From the NCBI RefSeq assembly GCF_001028625.1, contig NZ_CP011805.1:1302001-1366000 (forward strand): a stretch of DNA of 64,000 nucleotides, read 5' to 3'. A model generated the notes under the pieces. It was not told the origin of the DNA, did not search any database, and worked only from the letters and a program-made list of their open reading frames with translations. This DNA is from Pelagerythrobacter marensis (GTDB lineage: Bacteria > Pseudomonadota > Alphaproteobacteria > Sphingomonadales > Sphingomonadaceae). Numbering within the stretch: the first letter of the stretch is position 1; the number at the start of each line of letters is the position of its first letter. Positions 1 through 9,214 of the stretch are shown one piece after another. A program made the position numbers and the translations under genes.

Positions 1-618
1 ATCGGCGTGGATTACAGTCTGTCACCGGAAAGCAAGTTTCCCATCGCGCTGGAGGAAATCGTCGCCACGATCGACTGGATGGAGGCTGAAGCGGAGTCGC
101 TCGGGATCGACCCAGGCCGCATATTGGTCGGCGGCGATTCCGCGGGTGCCAACCTGGCGGTGGCCGCCTGCATCGTGCGCCGCGACCGGGGGCGCAGCCG
201 ATTGGCCGGCATGGTGCTCAACTACGGCGCCTTTGCCGCCGAACCGACCGACAGCTATGATCGCTTCGATGGCGATCTGTTTTCTCTGGAAAGGGCGGAG
301 ATGGATGCGTTCTGGGATAATTACGTAACCCGTCCAGAAGACCTCGCGAACCCGCTCGTCGCCCCCCTCCACGGCGATTTGCACGATCTGCCCCCGGCAT
401 TTCTGGCAATCGCTGAATGCGACATTCTGGCCGATTGCAATCTGGAAATGGCGCGAAAGCTCGCTGCGGCCGGGGTCGAGACGGAAGCCAAAGTCTATGT
501 CGGCGCAACGCACAGCTTTCTGGAAGCGATGTCGATCGCCCCGCTGGCGTCGCGCGCGCTGGACGATCAGGCAGCCTGGATCGCCCAAACCCTGGCCAGG
601 GACGATGGACGCCCGTGA
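1..618 (+). CDS. Alpha/beta hydrolase, HSL-type esterase/lipase (5' partial)
   Basis: The frame is open from the first base, so the true start lies before the window; the GTG at 7 is only an internal codon. The visible 205 residues hold the second half of a hormone-sensitive-lipase-like alpha/beta hydrolase. The nucleophile elbow GGDSAGAN is present, an Asp candidate lies in AECDILAD, and the likely catalytic His is in the C-terminal ATHSFLE. The oxyanion HGG motif expected upstream is missing because of the window edge. Enzymes of this family hydrolyse short-chain carboxylic esters in the cytoplasm. The stop codon overlaps the GTG of the next gene (GTGA), so the two are probably co-translated. 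The substrate cannot be read from the sequence. Confidence 0.9.
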   Translation: MGVDYSLSPESKFPIALEEIVATIDWMEAEAESLGIDPGRILVGGDSAGANLAVAACIVRRDRGRSRLAGMVLNYGAFAAEPTDSYDRFDGDLFSLERAEMDAFWDNYVTRPEDLANPLVAPLHGDLHDLPPAFLAIAECDILADCNLEMARKLAAAGVETEAKVYVGATHSFLEAMSIAPLASRALDDQAAWIAQTLARDDGRP

Positions 619-1625
619 AGGTCTTCTTCGACACTCGCCAGAACGACCATGCCCCGGCGCGTGAAATGCATAATGGCGCCTGGATGCCCTATTCGGAGCA
701 ACCTTCGCGCGCAGCGGCCATTCTGAACCAACTGGCGGACTTCTGCCCGGCCCGCGACCACGGCATCGATCCCATTCTGGCGGTCCACGACCGGGCCTAT
801 GTCGACTTCCTGAAGGTCGCCCACGCCGACTGGCTGGCCGCCGGGCGGGAGGGCGATGCGATCGGATATACCTTCCCGGTCGTGGCCCGTCGTCCGTTGC
901 GGCTGGATCGGATCGACGCCCGGCTCGGTGCCTATAGCTACGACGCGGGAACGCCCATCGCAGCCGGGACGTGGGACGCGGCCTACTGGTCTGCGCAAAC
1001 CGCGCTGTCGGCGCTGGATGCGCTGGCCGCGGGGGAACGCCATGCTTTCGCGCTATGCCGCCCGCCGGGCCACCATGCAGGGCGTGATTACATGGGCGGC
1101 TACTGCTACCTCAACAACGCCGCAATCGCGGCAGAGGCGGCGAGATCGCAGGGCTTTTCCCGGGTCGCGATTCTCGACGTCGATTACCATCACGGTAATG
1201 GCACGCAGGATATTTTTGCAGAGGATGCGGACACGTTCTTCTGTTCCATCCATGCCGATCCATCGACCGACTATCCGTTTTACTGGGGACATGCCGACGA
1301 GGATGGCATTGGTGCCGGCAGGGGAGCCACGCTGAACCTGCCGCTACCTCGCGGAACGGGCGGAGAAAACTACCTGGCCGTTCTCGACAGCGCGATGGCT
1401 GCAATTGCCGCGCGCACACCCGACCTTCTCGTTCTTTCGTTCGGTGCCGACACGCACGCGAGCGATCCGATCTGCGCGTTCGATCTCGACCGAGACGATT
1501 TTCGGGCCATGGCACGCCGCATTGCCGCGCCGGGCATTCCGGTCCTGATCGTGATGGAAGGCGGATACGCGGTGGACGATCTGGGCCACAATGTATCTGC
1601 CTTCCTGTCCGGATTTACAGCCTGA
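615..1625 (+). CDS. Acetylpolyamine amidohydrolase / class II histone-deacetylase-like protein
   Basis: 336-residue zinc-dependent deacetylase of the arginase/HDAC fold. The GTG start at 615 overlaps the upstream stop (GTGA) and gives MKVFFD, the normal N-terminus of acetylpolyamine amidohydrolases; the same frame extends further upstream but only as antisense-like residue. Visible active-site residues are His153-His154 (RPPGHHAG), zinc ligands Asp190 and His192 in LDVDYHHGNGT, Asp279 in SFGADTH, and the transition-state Tyr318 in EGGY. By family these enzymes remove acetyl groups from N-acetylpolyamines or other acetyl-amines; the protein substrate option is less likely in bacteria. It forms a two-gene unit with the upstream esterase and faces a convergent TonB receptor. 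Confidence 0.9.
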   Translation: MKVFFDTRQNDHAPAREMHNGAWMPYSEQPSRAAAILNQLADFCPARDHGIDPILAVHDRAYVDFLKVAHADWLAAGREGDAIGYTFPVVARRPLRLDRIDARLGAYSYDAGTPIAAGTWDAAYWSAQTALSALDALAAGERHAFALCRPPGHHAGRDYMGGYCYLNNAAIAAEAARSQGFSRVAILDVDYHHGNGTQDIFAEDADTFFCSIHADPSTDYPFYWGHADEDGIGAGRGATLNLPLPRGTGGENYLAVLDSAMAAIAARTPDLLVLSFGADTHASDPICAFDLDRDDFRAMARRIAAPGIPVLIVMEGGYAVDDLGHNVSAFLSGFTA

Positions 1626-1627
1626 AA

Positions 1628-3853
1628 TCAGTCGAAGTTGAACCGCAGGCTGGCCCCGATGGTCCGCGGGCGTGTGACCGATCCGGCGAAGCCGAACGGC
1701 GCGTTCAGAACACCATATGTGTCAGTCAGGTTCTTGACGAACACGCCAAGCTCCAGCCCCTGCGCCACCTCGGCGGAAGCGTTGAGATCGATGATATGAT
1801 AGTCACCCTTCTCCAGCGTATTGCCGAACGCGACGGGCGCTTCCGACAGGTAGCGATGGGCGAATGCAATCCGGGGCCGCATCGGCGCATCGGAAAAATC
1901 GAACTCGATCTGGTTGGCAACGGTCAGCTCCGCCGCGCCGGGCAGACGCGTCCCCGCAGCATAGCCCCCTCCGGGCGCGAAACTGTCGGGTAGCATCTGC
2001 GAAAGCCGGGCGTCGTTGTAGCTGACGCTGGTGCTGAGGTTGATGAAGTCCACCGGACGCACATTGATCGCGGCCTCGATCCCGTCGATGTCCGCGCCGC
2101 CGCCATTGGTGGTATAGGCGTCGAAATCGACCGGCGTGAACAGGCGCACCTGAATGTTCTTCCAGTCCATGTGATAGGCGGTGAGGTCGATCGTCACCCG
2201 TTCCTGAGCGCCGGTGATCCGCAGGCCGATTTCGTAGTTCGCCGTGCTGTCGCTGTCGAAATTGAGCGGGGCGCCGGAAGCGGCGGCATAGACATTGGTC
2301 CCGCCGATCCTGAAGCCTTCCGAATAGAGCGCATAAACCATCAGCGTATCGTTCGGCGTGTAGGTGAGCGACACCTTCGGAATGAAGCCCGATTCCTTCT
2401 TCTCACCCGGCTGATAATCGAATGGCGGGATCAGGTCGGCGTTGGGCAGATATTGCAGCCGCGGACTGGACCGATATTCGAAAACGCGCCCGCCGGCCGT
2501 CAGCTTCAGGACATCGGCAAAAGTGTACGACGCTTCGCCGAACAAGGCGATTTCCTGCACCTCGTTGCTGTCGACCGTGCGCTGGATGAAATCGTCCGGC
2601 GCGATTTCGCTGGAAGGCTGCCCACCGAATTCACCGGGATTTGCGTCGATATAATCGCCGATCCCCTCGATATAGGCGAAACCGGTCCCTTCGGCGTCCA
2701 GCTTGGTATAGTTGGCGCCGACCAGCCATTCGAACGCACCGCCGTCGATGGAAGTCAGGCGCAATTCCCCGTACTTCGTTTCGGACTTGCCGGTAGAACC
2801 GGAAAGCTGCGGGGTGCCGGTTCGCGGGTCGATGCCGACGAAGATGGAATCGTCGAACGCAAGGTCGCTTTCCTTGCGAACGTAGCTGCCAAGCGCGCTG
2901 AGCGTGGCGAACCCCAGATCCTGCTCCAGACGCAGGCTGTGCAACTGGAAATCGGTCTTCTGATATTCGGGCACGTTGGTGTTGCGCTCGAAGGTTTCGG
3001 GATCGTCGTTGAACACGACATAGGTCTGATCGTCGAGGTCGTATTCCTGATACATGCTGAGAATGGAAACGGTGGTCGTGTCGGTCGGCGTCCAGGCCAG
3101 CGAACCTCGCAGACCGCGCACCCGCAGATCGTTGCTGCCATCCACACCGGTGCCGACGTTGTCGAGATAGCCGGCATCATACCGCTCCAGGGCGACGAGC
3201 CGGACCGCGAGCCGATCGCGCACGATCGGAACGTTGACCATGCCCTTGATGCCATAACTCGCCTCGCCAGCGCGCCGCGTGCTCGACAGGATGCCTTCAA
3301 ATCCGGCCTCGAGCCGGGTCGTGTCGGCCTGCCGCGCGACGTAGTTGATCGCCCCGCCCAGCGAAGACGATCCGAACAGCGTGCCTTGGGGACCGCGCAG
3401 AACCTCGACCCGTTCCAGGTCGAACGTATCGACGTCGGGAATTACCAGCGGAAATCCGGGTTCGATCAGAGGGACTTCGTTGAGGTAGTAGCCCGTCGTC
3501 GCCTGGTTCGCCTCGTGATAGGTGGTGGACGCGACCCCGCGGATCACGACTTCGGACACGCCCGGCTGGTAATTATTGAACACGACCCCCGGCACGCGGG
3601 TGATGTAGTCGGACAGGTCCTGCGCGTTGAGCTCCTGAAACTCCTCCGCCGTCACCGCCGAAACCGATCCTGCAATTTCGCGCAGGGATTCGTTGCGCTT
3701 CGTCGCCGTCACGATGATTTCGGGCCGCGACGCGTTTGCCGCCGACTCTGCCGCATCTTCCTGACCGGATTGCGCGTGAACTGTCGTTGCGGCTGTGAGA
3801 GCCATTAGCGAAACACCACATGCGGTGGCGGCTCCGACCGGTGAGAAGGCCAT
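1628..3853 (-). CDS. TonB-dependent outer-membrane receptor
   Basis: 741 residues. An N-terminal signal peptide (about residues 1-27, ending VHA-QSG) is followed by the TonB-box-like EIIVTATKR and a plug domain (NESLREIAGSVSAV... VVIRGVAS), then a long beta-barrel rich in alternating aromatic/polar strands ending SLRFNFD. Start chosen at 3853 because AGGGAGC lies 8 nt upstream. Such receptors carry siderophores, vitamin B12 or oligosaccharides across the outer membrane using TonB-ExbBD energy. Erythrobacteraceae carry many paralogues, so the ligand is not predictable. The neighbouring exported-type peptidase, esterase and deacetylase suggest an organic nutrient rather than iron, but that is only inference from position. 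Confidence 0.93.
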   Translation of the reverse strand: MAFSPVGAATACGVSLMALTAATTVHAQSGQEDAAESAANASRPEIIVTATKRNESLREIAGSVSAVTAEEFQELNAQDLSDYITRVPGVVFNNYQPGVSEVVIRGVASTTYHEANQATTGYYLNEVPLIEPGFPLVIPDVDTFDLERVEVLRGPQGTLFGSSSLGGAINYVARQADTTRLEAGFEGILSSTRRAGEASYGIKGMVNVPIVRDRLAVRLVALERYDAGYLDNVGTGVDGSNDLRVRGLRGSLAWTPTDTTTVSILSMYQEYDLDDQTYVVFNDDPETFERNTNVPEYQKTDFQLHSLRLEQDLGFATLSALGSYVRKESDLAFDDSIFVGIDPRTGTPQLSGSTGKSETKYGELRLTSIDGGAFEWLVGANYTKLDAEGTGFAYIEGIGDYIDANPGEFGGQPSSEIAPDDFIQRTVDSNEVQEIALFGEASYTFADVLKLTAGGRVFEYRSSPRLQYLPNADLIPPFDYQPGEKKESGFIPKVSLTYTPNDTLMVYALYSEGFRIGGTNVYAAASGAPLNFDSDSTANYEIGLRITGAQERVTIDLTAYHMDWKNIQVRLFTPVDFDAYTTNGGGADIDGIEAAINVRPVDFINLSTSVSYNDARLSQMLPDSFAPGGGYAAGTRLPGAAELTVANQIEFDFSDAPMRPRIAFAHRYLSEAPVAFGNTLEKGDYHIIDLNASAEVAQGLELGVFVKNLTDTYGVLNAPFGFAGSVTRPRTIGASLRFNFD

Positions 3854-3890
3854 GATAGATGCTCCCTGAATGCTTTTTGGCGTCAGGACC

Positions 3891-3906
3891 GGAGGCTATC
3901 ACCTCC
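3891..3906. other. Short inverted repeat upstream of TonB receptor and peptidase
   Basis: GGAGG and CCTCC separated by CTATCA, in the 245-bp divergent intergenic region (3854-4098) between the TonB receptor and the S9 peptidase. It could be an operator or a leader hairpin for the receptor mRNA. The rest of this gap shows no further gene or clear promoter to my eye. Confidence 0.3.
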
Positions 3907-4098
3907 CAAAAGCGTGGCGGCAGAGGTCGGGCCAGTTTTGCGCGGGATCGGGCCACTCGGGTCATTCCATCGTCACAAGCGGAGGCTAACCTTATCGGTT
4001 TGGCCCGTTCGATGCCCTCGGTGACCCGTTCCGCTCGGTAGGACGGCTCGGCTAGCATATGCTCGCCCAGCAACCGGACCGGGCAAAGGACGAATTCG

Positions 4099-6285
4099 AT
4101 GAACCACTCTCTGCGATCGAGCCGCCGCGCGTTCCTGGCCGGCTCTGCGCTCGGCACTCTCGCGCTGAACGCGCCTGCCGTCGCGAGGCAGGGGATGTCG
4201 CAGCCATCGGCCTGGCCGCAATTGTCGCCGCCGCGCCCTCCCCGCATTCCCAACCTGATCGAGCAACTGGGGCGCGAACGCGACGATCCTTACGCCTGGA
4301 TGAAATATGTCCCGCAGACCGGTGCCCGCTCGCCGGAAACGCTCCCCGAACCGGTGGGCCGGATGCTGGCATCGGAAAACGCTTATGCGAAGGCCATGCT
4401 CGCACCCGTCGAGGATGAGCGGGACGCATTGCTTGCGGCAATGATGGCGCGCGCCGCCGGGGGCGTGAATCCCCCTCCGTTGCGCCGCGGCGGTTGGGAA
4501 TATTCCGCCGCTATCCCGCCGGGCGCGCTCCATCCGGTGCACATCCGGCGCCGCGATGGCGGCCCTGCCGAAACGGTGCTGGACGAAACCGAGCGCGCCA
4601 GCGGGCAATCCTATTATCGCAGCACCGACCATCAGCCGAGCCCCGACCACCGGTATTTCGCCTGGGCCGAGGACGTTATCGGCAACGATCGCCATCGCAT
4701 CGTGGTGCTCGACACGAAAAGCGGCACGACACGGACATTGGTGGAGCGCGATGCCTATGGCTATGGCGCGCTGACGTTCTCCCCCTCCTCCCGCTGGTTG
4801 TTCTGGATCTGGCGCGACCGGCACAATCGTCCGACCCGCCTGTACCGAACCGCGGTGGATGGGAGCGCGACCGAACTCGTTTATGAAGAAAGCGATCCGG
4901 CGATTTTCATGAGCCTGCGGCGAACAGCGGCCGACGGTTTCGTTGCGCTGACCCTGTCCGGCCCGGAAGTGGCCGAGGTCAGGCTGATCGCAGCAGGCGC
5001 CGAAACCGCACCCCCGCGCGTCGTGCTGCCGCGAAGCGCGGGCGTGGTTTACGAAATCGACGAGTGGGATGGCAGCCTTGTTGCCGTGACCGACCGTGAC
5101 GGGGCCTTCGACCGCAAGATCGAACGTCTCGATCCGGAAACGTTCGAACCCCTGGAGACGCTGGTACCCCATCGTGCCGGACGGCCGATCGTCTCGGTCC
5201 TGCCGTTCCGAAAGGCTCTCGTCCGGCTCGAACGTGTCGACGGCCTGCACCGGATCTTGCTGGTGAAGCCGGACGGAACCGAGCTCCCGCTCGCGTTTGA
5301 CGATCCGGCCTATGCGGTCACGCTGCCGGCGGGCCAGGATTACAACGCCGGACAGGTGATGATCGTTCACCAGTCGCCCCGTTCCCCCCGGCGCTGGATG
5401 CTGGTCGATCTCGACCGCGGAACACGTCAGGAGGTGCGGCGAGAAACGGCTGCCAACTTCGATCCGGAAGACTACGAGGTAGAGCGGCTTTTCGCACCGG
5501 CACCGGATGGCGAACGCGTGCCGATCACCGTCCTTTCACGCAAGGGCACGCCCAGGGACGGCAGCGCGCCCCTGCTGCTCTACGGCTACGGAGCCTACGG
5601 CGTTTCGAGCGACCCGGAGTTTTCCATCCCCGCAAGCGTGCTGGTCGACAAGGGCTGGCGCTACGCCATCGCGCATGTTCGTGGCGGCGGCGAACTGGGG
5701 CAGCGCTGGTTCCTTGGCGGACGACGGTTTCACAAACGCAACAGCTTCACTGACTTTATCGCCTGTGCGACGCATCTCGCACGCGAGGGCTATAGTGCAC
5801 CGGGCCGGATCGTCGCCTATGGCCTTTCCGCCGGTGGCTTGCTGGTGGGTGCCAGCATGAACATGGCCCCGGGCCTGTGGGGCGGTGTAATCGCAAAAGT
5901 TCCTTTCGTGGACATGCTCAACACCATGAGCGACGCCGATCACCCGCTCGTGCCCCTCTTCCGGCCCGATTGGGGCGACCCGCTGGCCGATCCTGCGGCA
6001 TACGACTACATCGCCTCGATCTCGCCTTACGAGAACGTTCGCCGAGCCGCCTATCCGCCCCTGCTGTGCACGGCTGGCCTGAAGGACGATCGCGTTGCCT
6101 ATTGGGAACCGGCAAAACTCGTCGCGCAGGTTCGGCACTTGTCCACGTCCGGCAATCCAGCAATGTTGCTGACCGATATGCATGCCGGCCATCAGGGCAG
6201 CGCCGATATGCGCAGCGAGTTTTCGGAAATGACGCTTTTCTGGGCCTTCGCGGAGCGCTGCGTTGCAGATGGAGAGGCAGGATGA
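4099..6285 (+). CDS. S9 family peptidase, oligopeptidase B-like, Tat-exported
   Basis: 728 residues. The N-terminus has a twin-arginine signal (SRRAFLAGS followed by a hydrophobic stretch and APAVA), so the protein is likely folded in the cytoplasm and exported to the periplasm, unlike cytoplasmic E. coli PtrB. Residues about 50-430 form the beta-propeller and the C-terminal third the alpha/beta hydrolase domain. The catalytic triad is Ser577 (GLSAGG), Asp663 (LKDDRVAYWEP) and His698 (HAGHQGS). Oligopeptidase B cleaves short peptides after basic residues. The gene diverges from a TonB receptor and its stop overlaps the PaiB-like gene by ATGA, indicating co-translation. Confidence 0.92.
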   Translation: MNHSLRSSRRAFLAGSALGTLALNAPAVARQGMSQPSAWPQLSPPRPPRIPNLIEQLGRERDDPYAWMKYVPQTGARSPETLPEPVGRMLASENAYAKAMLAPVEDERDALLAAMMARAAGGVNPPPLRRGGWEYSAAIPPGALHPVHIRRRDGGPAETVLDETERASGQSYYRSTDHQPSPDHRYFAWAEDVIGNDRHRIVVLDTKSGTTRTLVERDAYGYGALTFSPSSRWLFWIWRDRHNRPTRLYRTAVDGSATELVYEESDPAIFMSLRRTAADGFVALTLSGPEVAEVRLIAAGAETAPPRVVLPRSAGVVYEIDEWDGSLVAVTDRDGAFDRKIERLDPETFEPLETLVPHRAGRPIVSVLPFRKALVRLERVDGLHRILLVKPDGTELPLAFDDPAYAVTLPAGQDYNAGQVMIVHQSPRSPRRWMLVDLDRGTRQEVRRETAANFDPEDYEVERLFAPAPDGERVPITVLSRKGTPRDGSAPLLLYGYGAYGVSSDPEFSIPASVLVDKGWRYAIAHVRGGGELGQRWFLGGRRFHKRNSFTDFIACATHLAREGYSAPGRIVAYGLSAGGLLVGASMNMAPGLWGGVIAKVPFVDMLNTMSDADHPLVPLFRPDWGDPLADPAAYDYIASISPYENVRRAAYPPLLCTAGLKDDRVAYWEPAKLVAQVRHLSTSGNPAMLLTDMHAGHQGSADMRSEFSEMTLFWAFAERCVADGEAG

Positions 6286-6896
6286 CCACATCGGCGCGCG
6301 ATCCCCACGAACACTATGACGCGGCCGACGTACGGGCGCTGATCGAAGAAAATCCGCTGGCCTGGGTCGTGGCGGGGGGCGGCTCGGAAGCGACAACGTT
6401 GCCGCTGATCGGAGAGTTCGGCGAAGAGGGCCAGCTTACTGCGCTCGTCGGCCATTTCGCGCGCGGAAATCCGATCGAAGATGCGCTCTTGACCGATCCG
6501 CGTGCGACGATCCTGTTTACCGGGCCACAAGGTCATATTCCCACCCGGCTGGCGCTTCGCGACAACTGGGCACCAACATGGAACTATGCGCGAGTAAGGG
6601 TCGATGCCGAAATCACGCTCACGCCCGAACGCACCGGGCAGGCGGTGGATCTCCTGCTGCAAGCGATGGAAGGTTCTGGCGAAGACGCCTGGTCTGTCGA
6701 TGCCCTCGGCGATCGCTATGCGGGAATGATCGCGCGTATCGTGGGTTTTCGGGCAGTGGTCACGCGAGTGCGCGGACGGTTCAAGCTGGGCCAGGGCGAA
6801 GATCTTGCGACGTTGCAATCGATCATCGCGGGGTTGCCAGATCGCGAACTCGCCCGCTGGATGGAACGTTTCAACGCCGACCGCCTGCAGCAGTAA
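6282..6896 (+). CDS. PaiB-type FMN-binding protein
   Basis: 204 residues of the PaiB / FMN_bind_2 family, a split-barrel flavin-binding fold. Typical family segments are visible: the early HYDAADVRALIEENPLAWVV, the central DPRATILFTGPQGHIP and the conserved NWAPTWNYARV that lines the flavin site. Bacillus PaiB was named a negative regulator of sporulation and protease genes, but most members are annotated only by homology; a flavin reductase/oxidase role is equally possible. The ATG at 6282 overlaps the TGA of the upstream peptidase, so this start is favoured over longer frames. The peptidase coupling recalls the PaiB link to protease genes in Bacillus. Confidence 0.85.
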   Translation: MTTSARDPHEHYDAADVRALIEENPLAWVVAGGGSEATTLPLIGEFGEEGQLTALVGHFARGNPIEDALLTDPRATILFTGPQGHIPTRLALRDNWAPTWNYARVRVDAEITLTPERTGQAVDLLLQAMEGSGEDAWSVDALGDRYAGMIARIVGFRAVVTRVRGRFKLGQGEDLATLQSIIAGLPDRELARWMERFNADRLQQ

Positions 6897-6916
6897 GCCC
6901 GCCGCGGCCCGGTCGT

Positions 6917-7495
6917 CTATTCGATGACTTCTGCAATCGCCTCGCGAACATCGGGGCCGGACCAGTCGTGCTCGCCCACCACGCGCCAGACTTCGCGGCC
7001 GCTCGCGTCGTAAAGCACGGTGGTCGGCAGACTCTGGCTTTCAAGCGCGAAGCCCAGTTCCAGATCCGGTTCCATCCACGGTTCGAGGTGGTCGAAGGCC
7101 ATGCTGGCGAAGAAAGGCGCGACCTTGTCGGCACCGCCCATGTCTTGGCTGACCGTCACCACGCGCAGGCTGTCGCCATATTCGGCGGCGAGGTCGTCGA
7201 GCTGGGGCATTTCCTTGACGCAGGGCGCGCACCAGGTCGCCCAGAGGTTCAGCAGGATTGGCCGGCCCTGCGCCGCCGCCAGGTTGAGGGTGTTTCCCTG
7301 CGGATCGGTCACCGCAATCGCCGGCATCAGGTCGCCGGCACTGCTGCGATCGAACGTCGCGCCCAAGCCTGCCTTGTCCTCCGCCAATTCGTCGCCGTCT
7401 TGCGCCCCCTCCGGCGCTTGCCTATCGCAACCGGCCAGAACCAGAGCCAGGGCGACACACGTGAGCGAAGACCGGAACGACGAGCAGAACGACAC
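6917..7495 (-). CDS. TlpA-like thioredoxin-fold lipoprotein
   Basis: 192 residues from a GTG start at 7495. A lipoprotein signal is clear (LALVLAGC, lipidated Cys23), placing the protein in the periplasm anchored to a membrane. The thioredoxin active site is WCAPC (Cys89, Cys92) inside NLWATWCAPCVKEMPQLD, with the cis-proline region SLPTTVLY. TlpA/ResA-type proteins reduce disulfides, for example during cytochrome c maturation or copper delivery to oxidases. Longer in-frame starts exist up to 7753 but run antisense through argH and would put about 60-85 extra residues before the signal peptide. The start lies only 16 bases from the divergent argH ATG, so promoters must overlap coding sequence. 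Confidence 0.88.
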   Translation of the reverse strand: MSFCSSFRSSLTCVALALVLAGCDRQAPEGAQDGDELAEDKAGLGATFDRSSAGDLMPAIAVTDPQGNTLNLAAAQGRPILLNLWATWCAPCVKEMPQLDDLAAEYGDSLRVVTVSQDMGGADKVAPFFASMAFDHLEPWMEPDLELGFALESQSLPTTVLYDASGREVWRVVGEHDWSGPDVREAIAEVIE

Positions 7496-7511
7496 GGGCG
7501 GATCCAATGCG

Positions 7512-8885
7512 ATGTGGGGTGGACGCTTCGCCGAAGGCCCTAGCGCGATCATGCGCGAAATCAACGCCTCCATCCCCTTCGACAAGGCGCTGTGGCGGCA
7601 GGATATCGCCGCCAGCAAGGCCCACGTCGCAATGCTGGCCGCGCAAGGTATCGTCACCGAAGATGACGCCGGCACGATCTCGCGCGGGCTCGACACCGTC
7701 GCTGCCGAGTACGAGGCGCAAGGGGTGCCGGAAGACTGGGACCTCGAAGACATTCACATGACCACCGAAAGCCGGCTTGCCGAATTGATCGGCCCGGCCG
7801 CGGGGCGGTTGCACACAGCCCGCAGCCGCAACGATCAGGTCGCGACCGATTTCCGCCTCTGGGTGCGCGAGACGATCGACCAGGTGGATGCGGGGCTGGT
7901 GGCCCTGCAGCGCGCGCTGGTGACGCGGGCTGGCGAACATGCCGGCAGCGTCATGCCCGGCTTCACCCACTTGCAGACCGCGCAGCCGGTGACGCTGGGC
8001 CATCACCTGATGGCCTATTACGAAATGATCCGGCGCGACCGAAGCCGGTTTGCCGATGCCCGCGCGCGGCTGAACGAATGCCCGCTGGGTTCGGCCGCGC
8101 TGGCAGGCACCGGCTTTCCCATCGACCGCCAGGCGACTTGCGACGCCCTGGGCTTCGACCGGCCGACCGCGAACAGCCTCGATGCCGTGTCCGACCGTGA
8201 TTTCGCGCTCGATTATCTGCAAGCCGCCGCGCAATGCGCGCTGCACCTGTCGCGTCTGGCCGAAGAAATGATCCTCTGGGCCAGCCAGCCTTTCGGCTTC
8301 ATCCGCATGCCCGACACGCTCAGCACCGGCAGCTCGATCATGCCGCAGAAGAAAAATCCCGATGCGGCGGAGCTGGTTCGCGGCCATGCCGGGCGCATCG
8401 TCGGTTGCCTGACCGCGCTGATGGTAACCATGAAGGGCCTTCCGCTCGCCTATTCGAAGGATATGCAGGACGACAAGCCGCCGGTGTTCGAAGCGGCCGG
8501 ACTGCTGGCTCTGTCGATCGCCGCCACGACGGGAATGGTCGCGGACAGCACATTCGACACCGCACGAATGCGCGCCGCTGCCGAAATGGGCTTTGCCACC
8601 GCAACCGATCTCGCCGACTGGCTGGTGCGGGAAGCCGACATTCCGTTTCGCGAGGCGCATCACATCACCGGGGCCGCGGTCAAGCTGGCGGAAGAACGCG
8701 GCGTTGCGCTGGACAAGCTGGCGCTGGAAGAACTGCAGGCAATCGACCAGCGCATTGGCGAAGGGGTCTTCGCCGCCCTGTCGGTGGACGCATCGGTCGC
8801 GGCGCGCGCATCCTATGGCGGCACCGCACCCGATCAGGTAAGTGACCGGGTGGCCGAGGCGCGCAAGGCGCTGGGTATGGAGTGA
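7512..8885 (+). CDS. argH: Argininosuccinate lyase
   Basis: 457 residues, the normal ArgH length, catalysing argininosuccinate to arginine plus fumarate, the last step of arginine synthesis. It begins MWGGRF, the conserved N-terminal motif; the fumarase/ASL signature GSSIMPQKKNP is at residues 273-283 with catalytic Ser275, and TARSRNDQVATD is visible earlier. An in-frame GTG at 7461 would add 17 hydrophilic residues with coding-like codon use and is a real alternative, but it would overlap the divergent tlpA start. The stop overlaps the following lipoprotein gene, giving a unit argH-lipoprotein-lysA-cysG-like, an order I recall as common in sphingomonads. Confidence 0.96.
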   Translation: MWGGRFAEGPSAIMREINASIPFDKALWRQDIAASKAHVAMLAAQGIVTEDDAGTISRGLDTVAAEYEAQGVPEDWDLEDIHMTTESRLAELIGPAAGRLHTARSRNDQVATDFRLWVRETIDQVDAGLVALQRALVTRAGEHAGSVMPGFTHLQTAQPVTLGHHLMAYYEMIRRDRSRFADARARLNECPLGSAALAGTGFPIDRQATCDALGFDRPTANSLDAVSDRDFALDYLQAAAQCALHLSRLAEEMILWASQPFGFIRMPDTLSTGSSIMPQKKNPDAAELVRGHAGRIVGCLTALMVTMKGLPLAYSKDMQDDKPPVFEAAGLLALSIAATTGMVADSTFDTARMRAAAEMGFATATDLADWLVREADIPFREAHHITGAAVKLAEERGVALDKLALEELQAIDQRIGEGVFAALSVDASVAARASYGGTAPDQVSDRVAEARKALGME

Positions 8886-9127
8886 TGATGCACCGAATCC
8901 TTCCTCTGCTGGCGTTGTCCGTCCTGCTCGCGGGATGCGGCCAGCGTGCCGACCTGGAGCCGCTGGCGAACAGTTCGCTGCCGCCGGCCCCCTATGGTGC
9001 GGAAGTTCGGCCGGAACCGGAAGATCTGCTGGCTCTCGACCCCCAGGCCGCACCCGAACGCAGCGTGGAATTGCGCAAGCGGTCGGAAGAACGGGAAGAC
9101 GATCCCTTCGATCTGCCGCCGGAGTAA
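8885..9127 (+). CDS. Small lipoprotein of unknown function
   Basis: About 80 residues. A short basic N-terminus and hydrophobic stretch end in the lipobox LLAGC, so the mature form is a small acidic, proline-rich lipoprotein (mature part contains PPAPYGAE, RPEPEDLL and ends DDPFDLPPE). Start ambiguous: GTG 8882, ATG 8885 and ATG 8888 are consecutive and all overlap or abut the argH TGA; I chose the first ATG. No enzymatic motif. Its place between argH and lysA suggests it is carried along in an amino-acid biosynthesis operon rather than being functionally related. I do not recognise a named family. Confidence 0.8.
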   Translation: MMHRILPLLALSVLLAGCGQRADLEPLANSSLPPAPYGAEVRPEPEDLLALDPQAAPERSVELRKRSEEREDDPFDLPPE

Positions 9128-9214
9128 TGCGCCACGGCAACCGGATGCCAGCATATCCGGGTGGCAAGCAAGGCTTGCTCGACTGCCGCGCCCTCACTCG
9201 CTAAGCGCCCGCCC

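Noticed and set aside
2171..3808. Long plus-strand open frame (545 codons) opposite the TonB receptor
   Set aside because: It mirrors the receptor coding sequence in a GC-rich genome, has no ribosome site or recognised domain and is rich in Arg/Gly/Val; taken as antisense shadow.
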